A DNA stretch of 64,000 nucleotides from Liopterus haemorrhoidalis (Eukaryota; Arthropoda; Insecta; Coleoptera; Dytiscidae): assembly GCA_963971575.1 (NCBI GenBank), contig OZ020625.1:22346992-22410991 (forward strand). Direction: 5' to 3'. Of this stretch, positions 1-10,142 are shown one piece after another; positions within the stretch are counted from its first letter, which is position 1; the number at the start of each line of letters is the position of its first letter. The notes below the pieces were generated by a model. The model saw nothing but the letters and a program-made list of their open reading frames with translations, was not told where the DNA came from and made no database searches. The position numbers and the translations under genes were made by a program.

Positions 1-600
1 TTTGATCTTAGGAATAGAGATAAGAGAGGATGGAAAACAAGAAATGGAGATAAATACAAGAATAGAGAGACAACAAAACTTTACTTTGACATAAAGGATA
101 CACTTATCAATAGGAAAGAAATAACAAGAACCACAAAAATAAACGTATTCAAAGCTATTTACAAACCGGTACTGACTTTTGACTGTGAGACCTGGGCGCT
201 TTCAAGAAAAGAAAAGAGTAAAATACAAGCTTTGGAGATGAAATATTTAAAAAAGTAAAGGGTGTGACTAAGATGGATAAAATCAGAAATTCAGATATAA
301 AAAAAGAACTCTGTATAGAACCAATAGAACAATTTATAGAAAACAGACAACTGGCCTGGTGGGGACACACGCAAAGACTGCAAAACACAAGACAAGTGAA
401 GCAGATCTGGGAGACCAGAACGTACAGAAAGCAAAGAATAGGAAGACCAAGAAATACATAGGACAGAACAGTAAAAGGGATACTAGAGAAAAAAGGAAAA
501 ACGATTATAGAAGCTAAAAGAATGACAAGAAACAAAAAAGACTGGGCGAAATTCGTACATAAAAGGAGAAAAGAAAGAAAGACAGCCTTCACCATACTAT
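1..600 (+). pseudogene. RTE-like LINE reverse transcriptase C-terminal fragment
   Basis: The stretch encodes the C-terminal part of a non-LTR retrotransposon reverse transcriptase, truncated by the window start. Readable pieces, in shifted frames, include EIREDGKQEMEI near 25-55, a CETWALSR-like segment near 185-210, and TKMDKIRNSDIKKEL to QLAWWGHTQRL at 264-380. The WWGH-x-QR motif is typical of the C-terminal region of insect endonuclease-reverse transcriptase LINEs. Frameshifts near 70 and 250 make it a pseudogene. A second copy of the same family lies on the minus strand at about 55820-56490 and reads through the same segments, which supports both calls. Confidence 0.8.
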
Positions 601-619
601 GGTAGAAGGCTTTTAGATA

Positions 620-778
620 TATTCGAGTATATAGGAGTAAATTAAAGTTCTTGAATACTCGTCAAAAGTTAAGTCCAGTCATCCTCAGTCTATAAATAAA
701 ATATACAATTGTAAAATACAAAAACTAGTAAAGAGAACAGCATTATTTTAACAAAACAAAACAAACTTACTCAACACG
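620..778. mobile_element. Penelope-like terminal fragment
   Basis: The words TACTCGTCAAAAGTTAAG and CCAGTCATCCTCAGTC followed by TATAAATAAAATA match, with changes, the terminal segment of the small inverted-repeat element at 3506-3810. It therefore looks like a Penelope-type end directly upstream of the reverse transcriptase fragment at 779. No coding potential is seen. Confidence 0.45.
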
Positions 779-1183
779 TTGCTTGAGGTTTTCAATTCTT
801 TCCATCCACGGTTAAATTTCACTTGTGAGAGAGAAGAGAATAATAGGATTGCATTCATGGATGTTTCTTTGATAAGATCGGATGACAACCTAGTAGTCAC
901 TAATTGGTATCAAAAAAATACTCATAGTTGGAGATACTTAAACTACTTATCAAACCACCCCTTATCATTGAAAATTAGTGCCCTTAACTACACAATAGAT
1001 AGAGCCATCAAGTTAGCCCATTCTAATTTTAGATCTGATAACCTTCAAAACATTAAAAAAGCCTTTATTGCTAATAATTACCCCACCCATCTTATTGTGA
1101 GATATATCAGAAAAAGAATATGGTCAGCTTTTAACAGTAATTCGGATAATATAAATATAAACAACAACCAGTACATTAGTTTT
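779..1183 (+). pseudogene. Penelope-like element reverse transcriptase, C-terminal fragment
   Basis: An open stretch of about 130 codons begins LEVFNSFHPRLNFTCE and continues with IAFMDVSLIR, NWYQKNTHSWRYLNYLSNHP and LIVRYIRKRIW. The FNSFHP, FxDV and WY-K-T-S-RYLNY order is characteristic of the region after the catalytic motif in Penelope-like (PLE) reverse transcriptases. Catalytic residues are missing because the copy is 5' truncated. It ends abruptly near 1183 where a minus-strand R2/R4-like LINE begins; Penelope-like tail sequence seems to resume after 2345, so the LINE may have inserted into it. Confidence 0.8.
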
Positions 1184-2340
1184 CCGTATCATAACACTGC
1201 TGAGACAATCTGCTGCTTTGCGTGCTACCTGAAACAGGAACGCTCCTTTACCTGCAAACTCATGAGTGTTGACGAATTGCATCAGGGGATCAGTGCTTCT
1301 TAATGTCCGAATACTTGTACCCAGAACAATTCTGCCATGGAGATACCCCCGATTGATCAGTCCTTTACCTTCAAGATGACATGGAAGGTAAATACGTTGG
1401 AGGGAAGATTTTTTATGTAGGCTGTGGTGGATGTTCATGATCTTTCTCGTTTCAATGTCCAACATCTGCAACTCTTTGACATTCCACTTGAGAACGCCAA
1501 AGGCATAGGACAATATTTGGACAACAGGCATATTTGTTGCGGAGATCTTATTTCGCCCAGACAGCTGGGAAGACCAAATCTGCCTAAGTTGTGACTTATA
1601 TTTGCTGTGGAGAGACTTTTTGATGGTATTAGCGTTCTGGAGCCTACTTTGAGCAATACCCAGGTACGTGTAAGTCTCTCTAGCATCTAGATGTCGTATA
1701 ATGCTCCCATCGACCAACTGAATATCCACGCCTTCACCTACCCCTCGACCTCGTTTAATATGAAGGACTGGGCATTTATCCAAGCCGAATTTCATGCCAA
1801 CCACCTTACTGTAATTATAAACAGTATCCAGAGCGCTTTGCAGATCACTCTGGTTGGAGGCATATAGTTTCAAGTCATCCACATAAAACAAATGAGTGAC
1901 TTTATGCTTCCTTCTGCCCGGCGGTCCGCATCTATATCCATTACCATTCCTGAGCTCAATACAGAGAGGCAATAGTGAAATGCAAAAGAGTAGTGGGCTC
2001 AACGAGTCACCTTGAAAGATTCCCCGTTGGTACCGAACCCACTCCGTATGGAAGACTTCTTTACCAGATGATAAATGAAATTTGGTCTTCCATATCAGCA
2101 TGATGTTTTCTATGCATCTCACTATCTCAGGGTGGACCTGAAGGCATTTGAGAAATATCACAACAGTTGGTGACATGTTGAATCGTACGCCTTAGCATCA
2201 TGACAGATGCAACGGTCGATAACAAGATTATCTTTGCAACCTGTGATATCTCTCTTTGACCTCCTCTGTTCATAGACCTGGTTCCAGACAAGGCCGATGG
2301 AAATCAGGTTCGCTCATTTAACACGCTCGTGAAAATCTTA
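1184..2340 (-). pseudogene. R2/R4-like (RLE-clade) LINE reverse transcriptase fragment
   Basis: One open frame of about 330 codons (2176 down to about 1190) carries RGIFQGDSLSPLLFC at residues 51-65, the catalytic FYVDDLKLYA with YVDD at 98-101, GMKFGLDKC, and TYLGI. The segment ends with the RIYLPCHLEGKGLINRGY block. This order, with a long KFGLDKC-to-YLGI spacing and a PxxxGGRGL-like tail block, is typical of R2/R4-type non-LTR polymerases. Upstream codons to about 2340 include VIDRCICHDA and a KAYDS-like motif, but they lie in another frame and contain a stop. The 5' half, including N-terminal zinc fingers, is absent. The last part of the open frame below 1190 is read-through into Penelope sequence. 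The exact clade is uncertain. Confidence 0.75.
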
Positions 2341-2344
2341 TAGA

Positions 2345-2640
2345 GCGTAATATTGACATAATTATATTGATAGCCGAACAGTATGTCCTAGGCTAGACTA
2401 TGATTAACCGTTCCTGTCCGTTCCAAACATTTTAATGTGGAAATATTTGACATAAATTTTTTACATTGACTACAATTTTGAACTGAGGATGATTGGATAC
2501 TCAATCGAAACGTCTCTGTAATATTTTACAATAAATTGCTGACGATTATTAAATAAAATTTTTACTCAATAACCTATATTAATTTCATCAAGAACTTTTT
2601 TTCGATATATATACAAAAACATTGACTTGAAACAATGAAA
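2345..2640 (+). mobile_element. Penelope-like 3' tail
   Basis: Non-coding AT-rich sequence with the block GAGGATGATTGGATACTCAA followed by TCGAAACGTCTCTG near 2482-2517. The same block, in the form CAGTCGAAACGTCTCT, occurs in inverted orientation inside the element at 3506-3810. Such ...RNVS-coding blocks are common near Penelope-like 3' ends. It may be the continuation of the copy at 779-1183 on the far side of the inserted LINE. Confidence 0.45.
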
Positions 2641-2659
2641 TTTTTTATTTAGAATCCTG

Positions 2660-2938
2660 GAGACATTATAATCCCACATTTGGTGACCCCAATGTGATTT
2701 AAATTATACAACGTGGCGAACTAACTATTTTTTATTACATTCTAAATAAAAGTATAAAATTAGTGTTACTACTAAGTGTTGGTGTTAACGGATATCAGAG
2801 GCAATAAAACTGTGCATTGTCAAAAGTAGTTTTAATAAACTGAACCGTGTGATTAAAACCGTGCGTGTGTCCAAAATATAAGTAAAGTCCCATCAAAAAT
2901 CATATCAGTGCAACACAAGTGCTGTGAATTGACTCAAA
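2660..2938 (+). mobile_element. Ty3/gypsy leader with primer-binding-site-like sequence
   Basis: TTTGGTGACCCCAATGTGAT at 2679-2698 resembles the primer-binding region found just after the 5' LTR in many arthropod gypsy elements. It is followed by about 240 bases of leader that run to the gag ATG at 2939. The 5' LTR itself should lie just upstream, ending near CCCACA, but I could not delimit it and no matching 3' LTR was found. Confidence 0.5.
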
Positions 2939-2942
2939 ATGC

Positions 2943-2950
2943 CTAACACG
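2943..2950. repeat. 8-bp target-site duplication, left
   Basis: CTAACACG directly precedes the hAT terminus TAGAGATGGC and is repeated exactly at 5732-5739 after the opposite terminus. Confidence 0.9.
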
Positions 2951-3505
2951 TAGAGATGGCAAAGAAATATCGATATTCTTGAAACATCGATATTTTGCAG
3001 TAAAAACATCGATATTTTTACATCCAGGTTTTGTTTCCGATGTTTTTTTTAACATCAAGGTCCATACACTAAATATATCGATGTTTTCAAATTAAGATTT
3101 TAAATTTTTAAATTAGTTTAATGCACGTAGTGATTTAGTTTTTAACTTGAGTAGTTGTTACTCTGTTACTTAAACTTGACTCCACCCAATCATTCACTAC
3201 AACAACAACGCCACACCAGATATCGTCGATACCGCACATCTATAGCGAGATTGAGGCAAGATTCAAAGGTGAACACGCCCATTTATTAACACTACAAATG
3301 TTCCTTGATCCGAGGTATAAAACATACATTTCTGATCCAATTGCTTCATCCCGAACCCTTGCCCAAATTAAAAAACTGGTAGTTGCAATACCAACCAACG
3401 TGCCTTCCCCAGGATCCTCATCTGCAGATTAGAACAATGACCTAGATACTGAAATTTCAATGTATCTTGGACCTCAAATTAGTTTACCCTTAATTATTAT
3501 ATATA

Positions 3506-3810
3506 TATAAGGAGAAATAAAAATTCTTATTTACTCGTCAAAATTTATTAATTAAAATATACTAAGAGACGTTTCGACTGTGAAATCCAGTCATCTTCAG
3601 TCTATAAATAAAATACAAGGTTTTACAATTTTTATAAAAACAGTCATAAAAATAAAATGAAACATTAAATGTGAAAAATATATAAAAAATCAAGTTAAAA
3701 AATATAAAAAAGAACATACTAAGTAAACAAAGAAGAATTTGAAACAATAATTATAAACAATAAATAGATAACTTTTGACGAGTAAATAAGAATTTTTATT
3801 TCTCCTTATA
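3506..3810. mobile_element. Penelope-like inverted-repeat element nested in hAT
   Basis: A perfect 38-bp inverted repeat (3506-3543 and 3773-3810, ends TATAAGGAGAAATAAAAATT) flanks about 230 bases. The inner left side has GAGACGTTTCGACTGTGAAA then CCAGTCATCTTCAGTC, the block also seen in the Penelope-like tails at 620-778 and 2480-2520. The copy sits inside the hAT transposase, between the LDPRYK and dimerisation blocks. Penelope-like insertions often have inverted terminal structures. Confidence 0.6.
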
Positions 3811-3834
3811 CGATTTTCGTCAAGAACTACATTC

Positions 3835-3838
<4 letters not shown>

Positions 3839-3869
<31 letters not shown>
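3839..3869. repeat. (TA)n microsatellite
   Basis: An uninterrupted AT dinucleotide run directly before the hAT dimerisation-domain segment. Confidence 0.9.
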
Positions 3870-3871
<2 letters not shown>

Positions 3872-4359
3872 CCCAGTAGCCACCTCTGCTCCAGCGGAAG
3901 GGCTGTTTTCAAAAGCTGGGGCTACAATTGATCGAAAGCGCAATAGCTTGGCGGGAAGCCTCTTATCAAAATTATTATTTTTAAATGGCTTACCCGAAAA
4001 ATATTGGATATAAATTCTACTACTAGGCTCATACGCAACATAAGTTTAGGCTTTCTACATCATATACAACAAAATTTATTTTATTAGCTCTAAATACATT
4101 TTACAAAGCAATTTTACATGTAAGTAGTGATTTTATTTTTTGTTTGGTGAGGATATAGTGAGGAATTTTTAAACTTCAAATAGTTATATTACTTTAACTT
4201 GAATTTATTATTTATGTAACTAATATATAACTTTTTATTCAACATGTTTATAATCAATGTATATGAAATACTTTTAAAATATATAATATATATAAGTAAA
4301 GCATACCCTTATTCTTCATTTTATATGTTAATAATATATTTCAACTTCATATAAATTCT

Positions 4360-5247
4360 CAAATTATTTCATACGCAGATGACACCGCGCTCTTCATTGA
4401 AGGTGATTCATGGGAACAAGTTAAAGATTTGGCCACTAAAGATCTATTAATTATTAAGCAATGGTTGGATTTCAACAAACTATCTTTAAATATTAAAAAA
4501 TCACACTTTTTAACTTTCTCATGTAATATTACCACTCAACCTAATTTTGATTCTATAATTATTCATAATAATAAGCAGTGTGAACAAACTACAAATTGTA
4601 CATGTGAAAAAATAACAAAAAAAGATCATACAAATTATCTAGGTTTAATTGTAGACAACTTTCTTAGATGGAACCATCACATTGAAAAAATTTGTTGAAG
4701 CCTCAGAAAATCAATCTTCATTTTGAAGAAATTAAGATATATTCTACCCTTTCCTAAATTAAAAATATTTTATTTCTCTTTTGTTCAATCTATTTTACAA
4801 TATGGCATCTTATGCTGGGGAGGGACTACTAATAATTACATAAATAACATTCATATTTTACATAAACATATATTAAAAACAATGTGCTTTAAACCTAGAA
4901 TGTATTCTTCAAATTTAATTTATAAGGAAACCCAACTGTTTAGTATCACTCAGCTATATATTTTGGCAATCATTACAAAAATTTATAAAAATCCAAACAT
5001 AATTGAATACTCCAAACATAACTATGCTACAAGACTAAAAATAAATAATTTTTCAATTCCGTATAAACATAATAAGACAAAATCAGAATGCTACTACCTT
5101 TTCTACATTAGCGTCATTCAAAATAATTTTAATAGTTACTTAAAGACAAATAATATTGAATTAAATGTTCTCAATAAAAAAAGCATATTTAAAAAATGGA
5201 CATCCTCACTTAATGCAAATGAAATTAAAGAAATATTTCAAAAATAA
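4360..5247 (+). pseudogene. CR1/jockey-like LINE reverse transcriptase, C-terminal half
   Basis: The fragment begins at the catalytic motif, ISYADDTALFIEG (YADD near 4376-4387), and continues through ATKDLLIIKQWLDFNKLSLN, NYLGLIVDNFLRWNHHI (about 4630-4680), one in-frame stop near 4697, then FVQSILQYGILCWGGT and a downstream thumb/tail region ending at 5245. The order YADD, W-x-x-x-NKLSLN, YLG, LQYGILCWG is the standard fingers-to-thumb layout of CR1/jockey-type polymerases. The 5' part with endonuclease is absent. The (ATT)n run at 5527-5580 is probably the 3' tail of this copy. It lies inside the hAT element 2951-5731. Confidence 0.8.
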
Positions 5248-5526
5248 CTTTATGTATTTCTACCTCTTTAATTCACATACTTGTACTTATGTATAAATAT
5301 ATATATATATGTATAAATTAAAATGCATAGTAGATACATTTATCACCAACTACGCATATTTAAATTAAACTATATTACCACGCGCTGAACTAAGTTCTTT
5401 GTGGGCTAACCTCTTGGAGGTTATTATTATTATTATAATATGGTACAAAATTGTATATATGTCTCCTATGTATGTAGATATATTTCTATATTTCTGTATA
5501 TGTATCTTGTACAATTATTGTTATTT

Positions 5527-5538
5527 ATGATAATAAAC

Positions 5539-5580
<42 letters not shown>
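5527..5580. repeat. (ATT)n microsatellite, probable LINE 3' tail
   Basis: About 16 consecutive ATT units follow roughly 280 bases of non-coding sequence after the LINE stop codon at 5247; many LINE families end in such a simple repeat. Confidence 0.8.
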
Positions 5581-5731
5581 AGAAAATTAATAAATAATAT
5601 GATAAAAAAAAAATCAAAAAAACATCGATACATCGATGTTTCTAGTCGATGTTTTCATCGACATCGAAAACTTGGTGCCGATGTTTCAAAACATCGATAC
5701 ATCAATGTTTCAATTTATTTTGCCATCCCTA

Positions 5732-5739
5732 CTAACACG
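5732..5739. repeat. 8-bp target-site duplication, right
   Basis: CTAACACG, identical to 2943-2950, follows the hAT terminus GCCATCCCTA. Confidence 0.9.
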
Positions 5740-6559
5740 GACGCGAGCAATTTTGAGGTTAGTGAATCGGTAGATAGCGTTGCCATGCGTGTACATGAGT
5801 TCTGTCCAACGGATTCGGAAATATGTTTCAGCCTACTCGAGTTGTATTTCATCACCGCAGGAATAACCACCGATTCCATGAAATTCATTTACGTTCCTAG
5901 TACGCTTTCCGCTAAATACGAGACTGAGGTCGAAGATATTTGTAAAGCCGCCATCAACCGACCAATATGAGAAATTGAAGTTGGAATTAATTCGCCGTCT
6001 AAGTTTATCTCAGGAACAGAGAACCTGGCGTATACTCGAGGACGAACACATGAGTGGCCGAAAATCATCGCAATTTTTACGACATTTGCGCAATTTAGCT
6101 GATCATAATACTGATGACCAGATTCTGCAAACACTTTGGATGAGTTGGATGCCCAAAGATACAAAAATGATCTTACCGATGCAGAAAAACAGCGAAGTAG
6201 ATCAAGTCGCCGACCTCGCCGGCGGAGTAATCCACAATTAGCACTGATTACGGATGTCAATCATGGCGTTCAAATACTAATTATTTATTTGTGAAAATGA
6301 CCGAGTTGAGTGTGCCATTGCGACAGGAGGCCACATCTGCTCCCCGCTATGAGCTTTGGCAAGAGATCAACGCGGCGCTAGACCAGCCGTCTTCAAGCGA
6401 TATAGCCGTAAGCTTTGTTGGTATCACTGGCAATAGTACGTCGACGCAAAAAATTTTGTTCTGCTCTGCGTTTTCCGGAGAGGAAACGACGCGCACATTC
6501 GCTAATGGTGGCCAGCGACATCGACTCAATGACGCGTCGCCCCTTTATTACGGACTAGG

Positions 6560-7790
6560 ATTCAAGAACTCAATACCTCATTGATTTCGGCACCGACATA
6601 TATGTGTATTTAAGAAAGTTTTTCAGTGGACCGCGTGAAAATTCTAAATATGAACTTTCCGCGGCCAACGGTACTGTTATCGTCACATATGGGACCGTGA
6701 TCTTTACCCTCAACTTAGGACTGAGACGGGAATTCAAATGGCGTAGTCGTTGATGTGAGGCGCCCTTTTGAACTTTTGGTCGACATCAAAAACGACCAAA
6801 CAACCGCTGACTGTACCAGACAGCCACATAATTACAATAAAAAAAACAGCGGTATGTGGTACTCCTTCGATAAAAACCATCAGCTGAACCTACATTTTTC
6901 ACGCAATCCTGGCACAACACGAGGTCTTACATTAAAACTACTCGAGAATTCCACTGCCAGCAAGCTTCACCGTCTCGCTCCTGACAAATAAGCTGCGGTC
7001 AAAAAGGAGTTTGGAAATATGCTCTAATTAAGATTCTCTCGACCTTCTTTGTCATCACCTAAGTCCTTTGTTCTTCGAAGTCCTTGGTCATCACCGCTGC
7101 ACTTCGTCTCAAAGAAACTGGAATAATGGCGACTGTGCGGTGATTATCGCTCTCTAAATGCTTTTTTTTTACTTTTCAACGTTTCATAGACGAAGTTCTT
7201 AGAGGTATCGACTTTGTGTATGCCTACATTGACGACCTGTATCCGAGGACGTAACTTGCTAAACATCTCCGTATATAATTCTGACGATTGAAAAATTTTG
7301 AATAACTAAGGCAGTTCCTCGGTATGGTATATTTTTATAGAATATTTATTCTGTGAGTCGCCAAGATACAGGCACAGTTCAATGCATTGCTGCAGGGCTA
7401 AATAAAGACATAGTTACTTGTTCAGAAGAAAACAGCTTCTGAGACTTGAAAGAAAGGCTGGCGTATCAGAAGCCTGACATCTCGCTCGCTATCGTATGTG
7501 ACGAGTCAAACACATTAGTTGGCGGGGTTTTACAGCAACTTGTTGACAACTCATGAAAACCAGTAGCTTTCTTCTCCAAGAAACTGAGTCCAGCACAAAT
7601 ATACCAGCCCGAACCGCTGGGCTAAGAAACTTGAAATTTGGAGACAATATTCCCTTCATGACGGAAATACCCACTAAGGGATTTTTCGAAATTCAACCCC
7701 TAAGGGCTGATAAAAAGCGAAATGTGATTTTACGGGGCGCAGAATCGAAGAAAAAATGTATAACCTATTACAATATCAAAATAGCTTTAA
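6560..7790 (+). pseudogene. pol: Ty3/gypsy pol remnants (protease, RT, RNase H)
   Basis: Broken frames of one pol gene follow the gag. At 6578-6720 the protease reads LIDFGTDI, where the usual catalytic DTG/DSG is changed to DFG, then YELSAANGTVIVTYGTV. At about 7015-7150 fragments of the RT palm appear (SPWSSPLHFVSKKLE, then CGDYRSLNAFF). At 7185-7245 there is EVLRGIDFVYAYIDDL, which contains the YxDD site. At 7480-7590 the RNase H N-terminus is seen (AIVCDESNTLVGGVLQQ, KPVAFFSKKLSPAQ). Large internal deletions, stops and frameshifts separate the blocks. Integrase and a 3' LTR are not seen. It is the same decayed element as the gag at 2939-6590. Confidence 0.8.
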
Positions 7791-7802
7791 TTAAAATAAT
7801 AT

Positions 7803-8108
7803 TGTAACAAATATTGTTGTAAATTTTGGATGTTGGTTAACACACACCCAACTTGACCAAAACAACAAAAAAGTCACAATAAAATATTAATTTAAACAAA
7901 CGGTGAATACTAGATATAATTTAGACACAATTTAGACACTGATACATATAATTAGAACATTAAACCAGTTCATATTTATCACTTGATTTTTGACATTTTC
8001 ATATATTGACACTTACTTGTTTCACTACTCATTTGTTTCACTACCCACTAGATGTATATAACTAATTGTTATTATGACAATTCTGTCGGCCAGGGAAGAA
8101 CTGTTACA
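7803..8108 (-). repeat. 3' LTR of the minus-strand gypsy
   Basis: 306 bases matching 10143-10474 with scattered substitutions and missing about 25 bases, including part of the ACACAATTTAGACAC repeat present in the other copy. The visible LTR divergence means the insertion is not recent. Confidence 0.92.
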
Positions 8109-8118
8109 TGCTCCCCCT
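8109..8118 (-). promoter_or_regulatory. Polypurine tract
   Basis: Minus-strand AGGGGGAGCA directly upstream of the 3' LTR; this is the usual site for plus-strand DNA priming. Confidence 0.7.
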
Positions 8119-8123
8119 ACAGT

Positions 8124-9350
8124 TCACATAAATCGACTCGAATGGGAACTGTGAAATGTTACTCTTCTTCTTCTAGTTTCTTTCCTGGGTCGTCCTCTCT
8201 TCCTTTTGGGGACAATCGGTTTCTCGGTAGTGGTATCTCTAATAAATGGTACTATGTCGCTGGTATTTACTCTAGCGACTGATTCATCTGGTTGGTTCAC
8301 ATGCGCTATTTCTAATGAAGATATCCCCATTATCGTACGTATTATAATGTAAGGCCCATCTCGTTTTGGCACGAACTTTGATGTTATGTCCTTGGCAGCA
8401 TCGCTTAACAAGTATGTAGTAATCATATCCTTATCCCCGGGTTTATAGGTTGGAGCAGGTCGGCGATGTTTGATTCGAAGAATTTCCTTCTTTTGAGATG
8501 TCATCCGATAAGGAGGAACGGATATTGGAATCTGATGCTTTGGCACAACTGGGCAGTGTTCGGCAGAGGGTGTTTGTTCTCCCCCTGGTTGAAAGAACAT
8601 CTGATCAAGTTGTTCACGCTGAGATGTGTTTAGTACAATGCTTTCTGTTGGGCGTAGTTTAACTGCAGACACAGAAGTACTGTTACTTTTATTGGCATTG
8701 TATTCGACAAACGTATGTTCTTTCTCTGGAGCATTTCTAAAACACAAGGTTCTGTTGCCTTCGTCTATGATAATACCCGCCTTGGCAATAAAGTTTGCTC
8801 CAAGTAACGTACAGTTGTCACCTGCATCAGGTATCATGATCATCTCGGTTTCTATTCTCCGTTCAGCTAGAACAACACAAACCGTTGTCTTTAAGATTCT
8901 CTTGGTGACTGGGTAGCCATCTGCAAGAGTAATCGTAATTGTTTCTTCCTTGAAGTCATGTGAATTACGCAGCTTATCGTACAGGTTTCGCCCCATGATA
9001 CTACGACTTGTTCCAGTATCAGCATAAGCAACACCATTCATATTATTAATTTGTATCGACAACAAGGGTTGTTGTGCTTCATCAGGTTTGTCGATTTCGT
9101 AATGAAGTCCATAAAAATCAGCTGCAGAGCTGGATTCTGTGGTGTTTTTCGTTGGGGTACACTTTGGGCATTGTGATTTAATAACACCGGGCGTACGACA
9201 TCCATAGCATGAAAGTTTAGGAGTAACTGTAGAAACGACTGATTGAGTTGTTTTGGAACCCAATTCCTCAAACTTTTTCTTCTTGCAAATAGTTTTCTCA
9301 TGTCCGAAAATTTTGCAGTAATTGCAGCGAGGACGGTTTCGTTTTTTCAA
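8124..9350 (-). CDS. Gypsy nucleocapsid-protease frame fused to integrase C-terminal tail
   Basis: A 408-codon open frame. Residues 9-22 form a CCHC zinc knuckle (CNYCKIFGHEKTIC); residues 48-61 form a second with the histidine replaced (CYGCRTPGVIKSQC). The retroviral-type protease has its catalytic DTG at 111-113 (AYADTGTSRSIMG). After EHCPVVPKHQIPISVPPYRM, which normally leads into RT, the frame jumps at about residue 292 (near base 8474) to PTYKPGDKDMITTYLLSDA, the integrase C-terminal domain. An AT-hook-like KRGRPRK lies at 384-390. RT, RNase H and the integrase catalytic core are therefore deleted without breaking the frame. It overlaps the end of the preceding gag piece. It could be a non-autonomous derivative that still supplies nucleocapsid and protease. 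Confidence 0.85.
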   Translation of the reverse strand: MKKRNRPRCNYCKIFGHEKTICKKKKFEELGSKTTQSVVSTVTPKLSCYGCRTPGVIKSQCPKCTPTKNTTESSSAADFYGLHYEIDKPDEAQQPLLSIQINNMNGVAYADTGTSRSIMGRNLYDKLRNSHDFKEETITITLADGYPVTKRILKTTVCVVLAERRIETEMIMIPDAGDNCTLLGANFIAKAGIIIDEGNRTLCFRNAPEKEHTFVEYNANKSNSTSVSAVKLRPTESIVLNTSQREQLDQMFFQPGGEQTPSAEHCPVVPKHQIPISVPPYRMTSQKKEILRIKHRRPAPTYKPGDKDMITTYLLSDAAKDITSKFVPKRDGPYIIIRTIMGISSLEIAHVNQPDESVARVNTSDIVPFIRDTTTEKPIVPKRKRGRPRKETRRRRVTFHSSHSSRFM

Positions 9351-10007
9351 GATTTTGACTTTCTGACCTCACGCTGCGCGTTCTCTGCATCCTTAGAACG
9401 TTGCAACAATATCTTGAAAGAGCTTATGTCACTATACAGAAGTCTTTTCCTGATTTTTCTGTTTAGAAGGCCGTAAACAATGTCCACCTGTGCACATTCC
9501 AGCAATGTGTAGGGTAACTGTGCCAGCAACGCACGAATGTTGCACACGAAAAGTTCTGTGCTTTCACTATCGCGTTGTTCACGAGAAAATATTTCGCGAA
9601 CCACTAGAAGTGGTAGCAATTTACGCAAAAACGCATCAAGAAAAGCAGTTACTGCACTGTCCCAGTCTTGAATACCTTCTTATACGCCACGCCACCATGT
9701 TGCTGCAGTACCGTTTAGCGCATTCACATCACTTATAAAGGCGCACTCTTTATACGTGACGATGGCGTCTAGAAACGCATCTACATTAGATGATTTTTTC
9801 ACCGTCAAAACGTGTAGAACATTTTGAAAAGTTTCCCGTATTCTGCGGGGCTGGAGATTGCATTTGTTCGTCACCAGATACTCGCGTTGTTTCTGCAATT
9901 CGCTCTGTCAACTGCGTGATCAACGTCTCCAACTGTCTGTTAGTGAGTGTAACGGCAGCTGCTGAATCTGCATCCTCTGAATGTCCAGTATCATTTTTAG
10001 GTGCCAT
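9347..10007 (-). pseudogene. gag: Gypsy gag capsid, frameshifted
   Basis: The gag begins MAPKNDTGHSEDADSAAA at 10007, shortly after the 5' LTR and leader. The N-terminal section runs to about 9786, then a frame change gives FLDAIVTYKECAFISDVNAL and AATWWRGV near 9690-9800. A further change leads to MRKLLPLLVVREIFSREQ and CAQVDIVYGLLNRKIRKRL at 9347-9628. The AxxWW and F-x-REQ motifs fit an insect gypsy capsid. The piece joins the zinc-knuckle frame at 9350. At least two frameshifts separate the parts, so an intact capsid is not made from this copy. Confidence 0.8.
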
Positions 10008-10142
10008 TGTATTTTGTTAGTTAGACGAACACTAAGTATTGCATCGACTCACAAAATTAATTGTCACTTAGTCCTGTTTCAGCATCCACACTTTAATTTA
10101 AATTATTTTTTTAAAACGCCGGCCACACGTCAAGACGCCAAT

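Larger units (their letters stand above)
3230..4012 (+). pseudogene. hAT transposase C-terminal remnant
   Basis: Two stretches of one transposase are readable. At about 3240-3430 the translation includes FKGEHAHLLTLQMFLDPRYK, whose LDPRYK motif is the conserved hAT LDPRFK block. At about 3868-4012 it reads PVATSAPAEGLFSKAGAT and IDRKRNSLAGSLLSKLLFLN, the C-terminal dimerisation domain. Between them a Penelope-like element (3506-3810) and a TA microsatellite interrupt the gene, and there is a stop near 3430. The N-terminal BED finger and most of the catalytic domain are missing. The enzyme would have cut and joined DNA at the element's ends; this copy is dead. Confidence 0.85.
2951..5731 (+). 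mobile_element. hAT transposon, decayed, with nested insertions
   Basis: The ends are TAGAGATGGCAAAGAAAT (left) and, as reverse complement, TAGGGATGGCAAAATAAATT (right), flanked by the exact 8-bp duplication CTAACACG (2943-2950 and 5732-5739). An 8-bp TSD with TAGRGATGGCAAA termini is diagnostic of hAT. Both subterminal regions are full of ACATCGATRTTT words (2985-3090 and 5620-5710). Inside are transposase C-terminal fragments, a Penelope-like inverted-repeat element (3506-3810) and a LINE (about 4030-5580). The hAT is inserted at codon 4 of a gypsy gag gene, so the order of events is gypsy, hAT, then the inner elements. Confidence 0.92.
2939..6590 (+). pseudogene. gag: Ty3/gypsy gag, interrupted by a hAT insertion
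   Basis: The gag frame starts ATGCCTAACACG at 2939-2950, is broken by the hAT element 2951-5731, and resumes in frame at 5740 (DASNFEVSESVDS). It then reads AMRVHEFCPTDSEICF and ITTDSMKF, typical of the capsid of insect gypsy elements. A one-base change near 5966 shifts the frame. The next block (5975-6241) reads KLELIRRLSLSQEQRTWRI and SQFLRHLRNLA, again classic gypsy capsid. 6291-6584 is the less conserved end. The frameshift and stops make it inactive. The role would have been the structural capsid of the virus-like particle. Confidence 0.85.
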
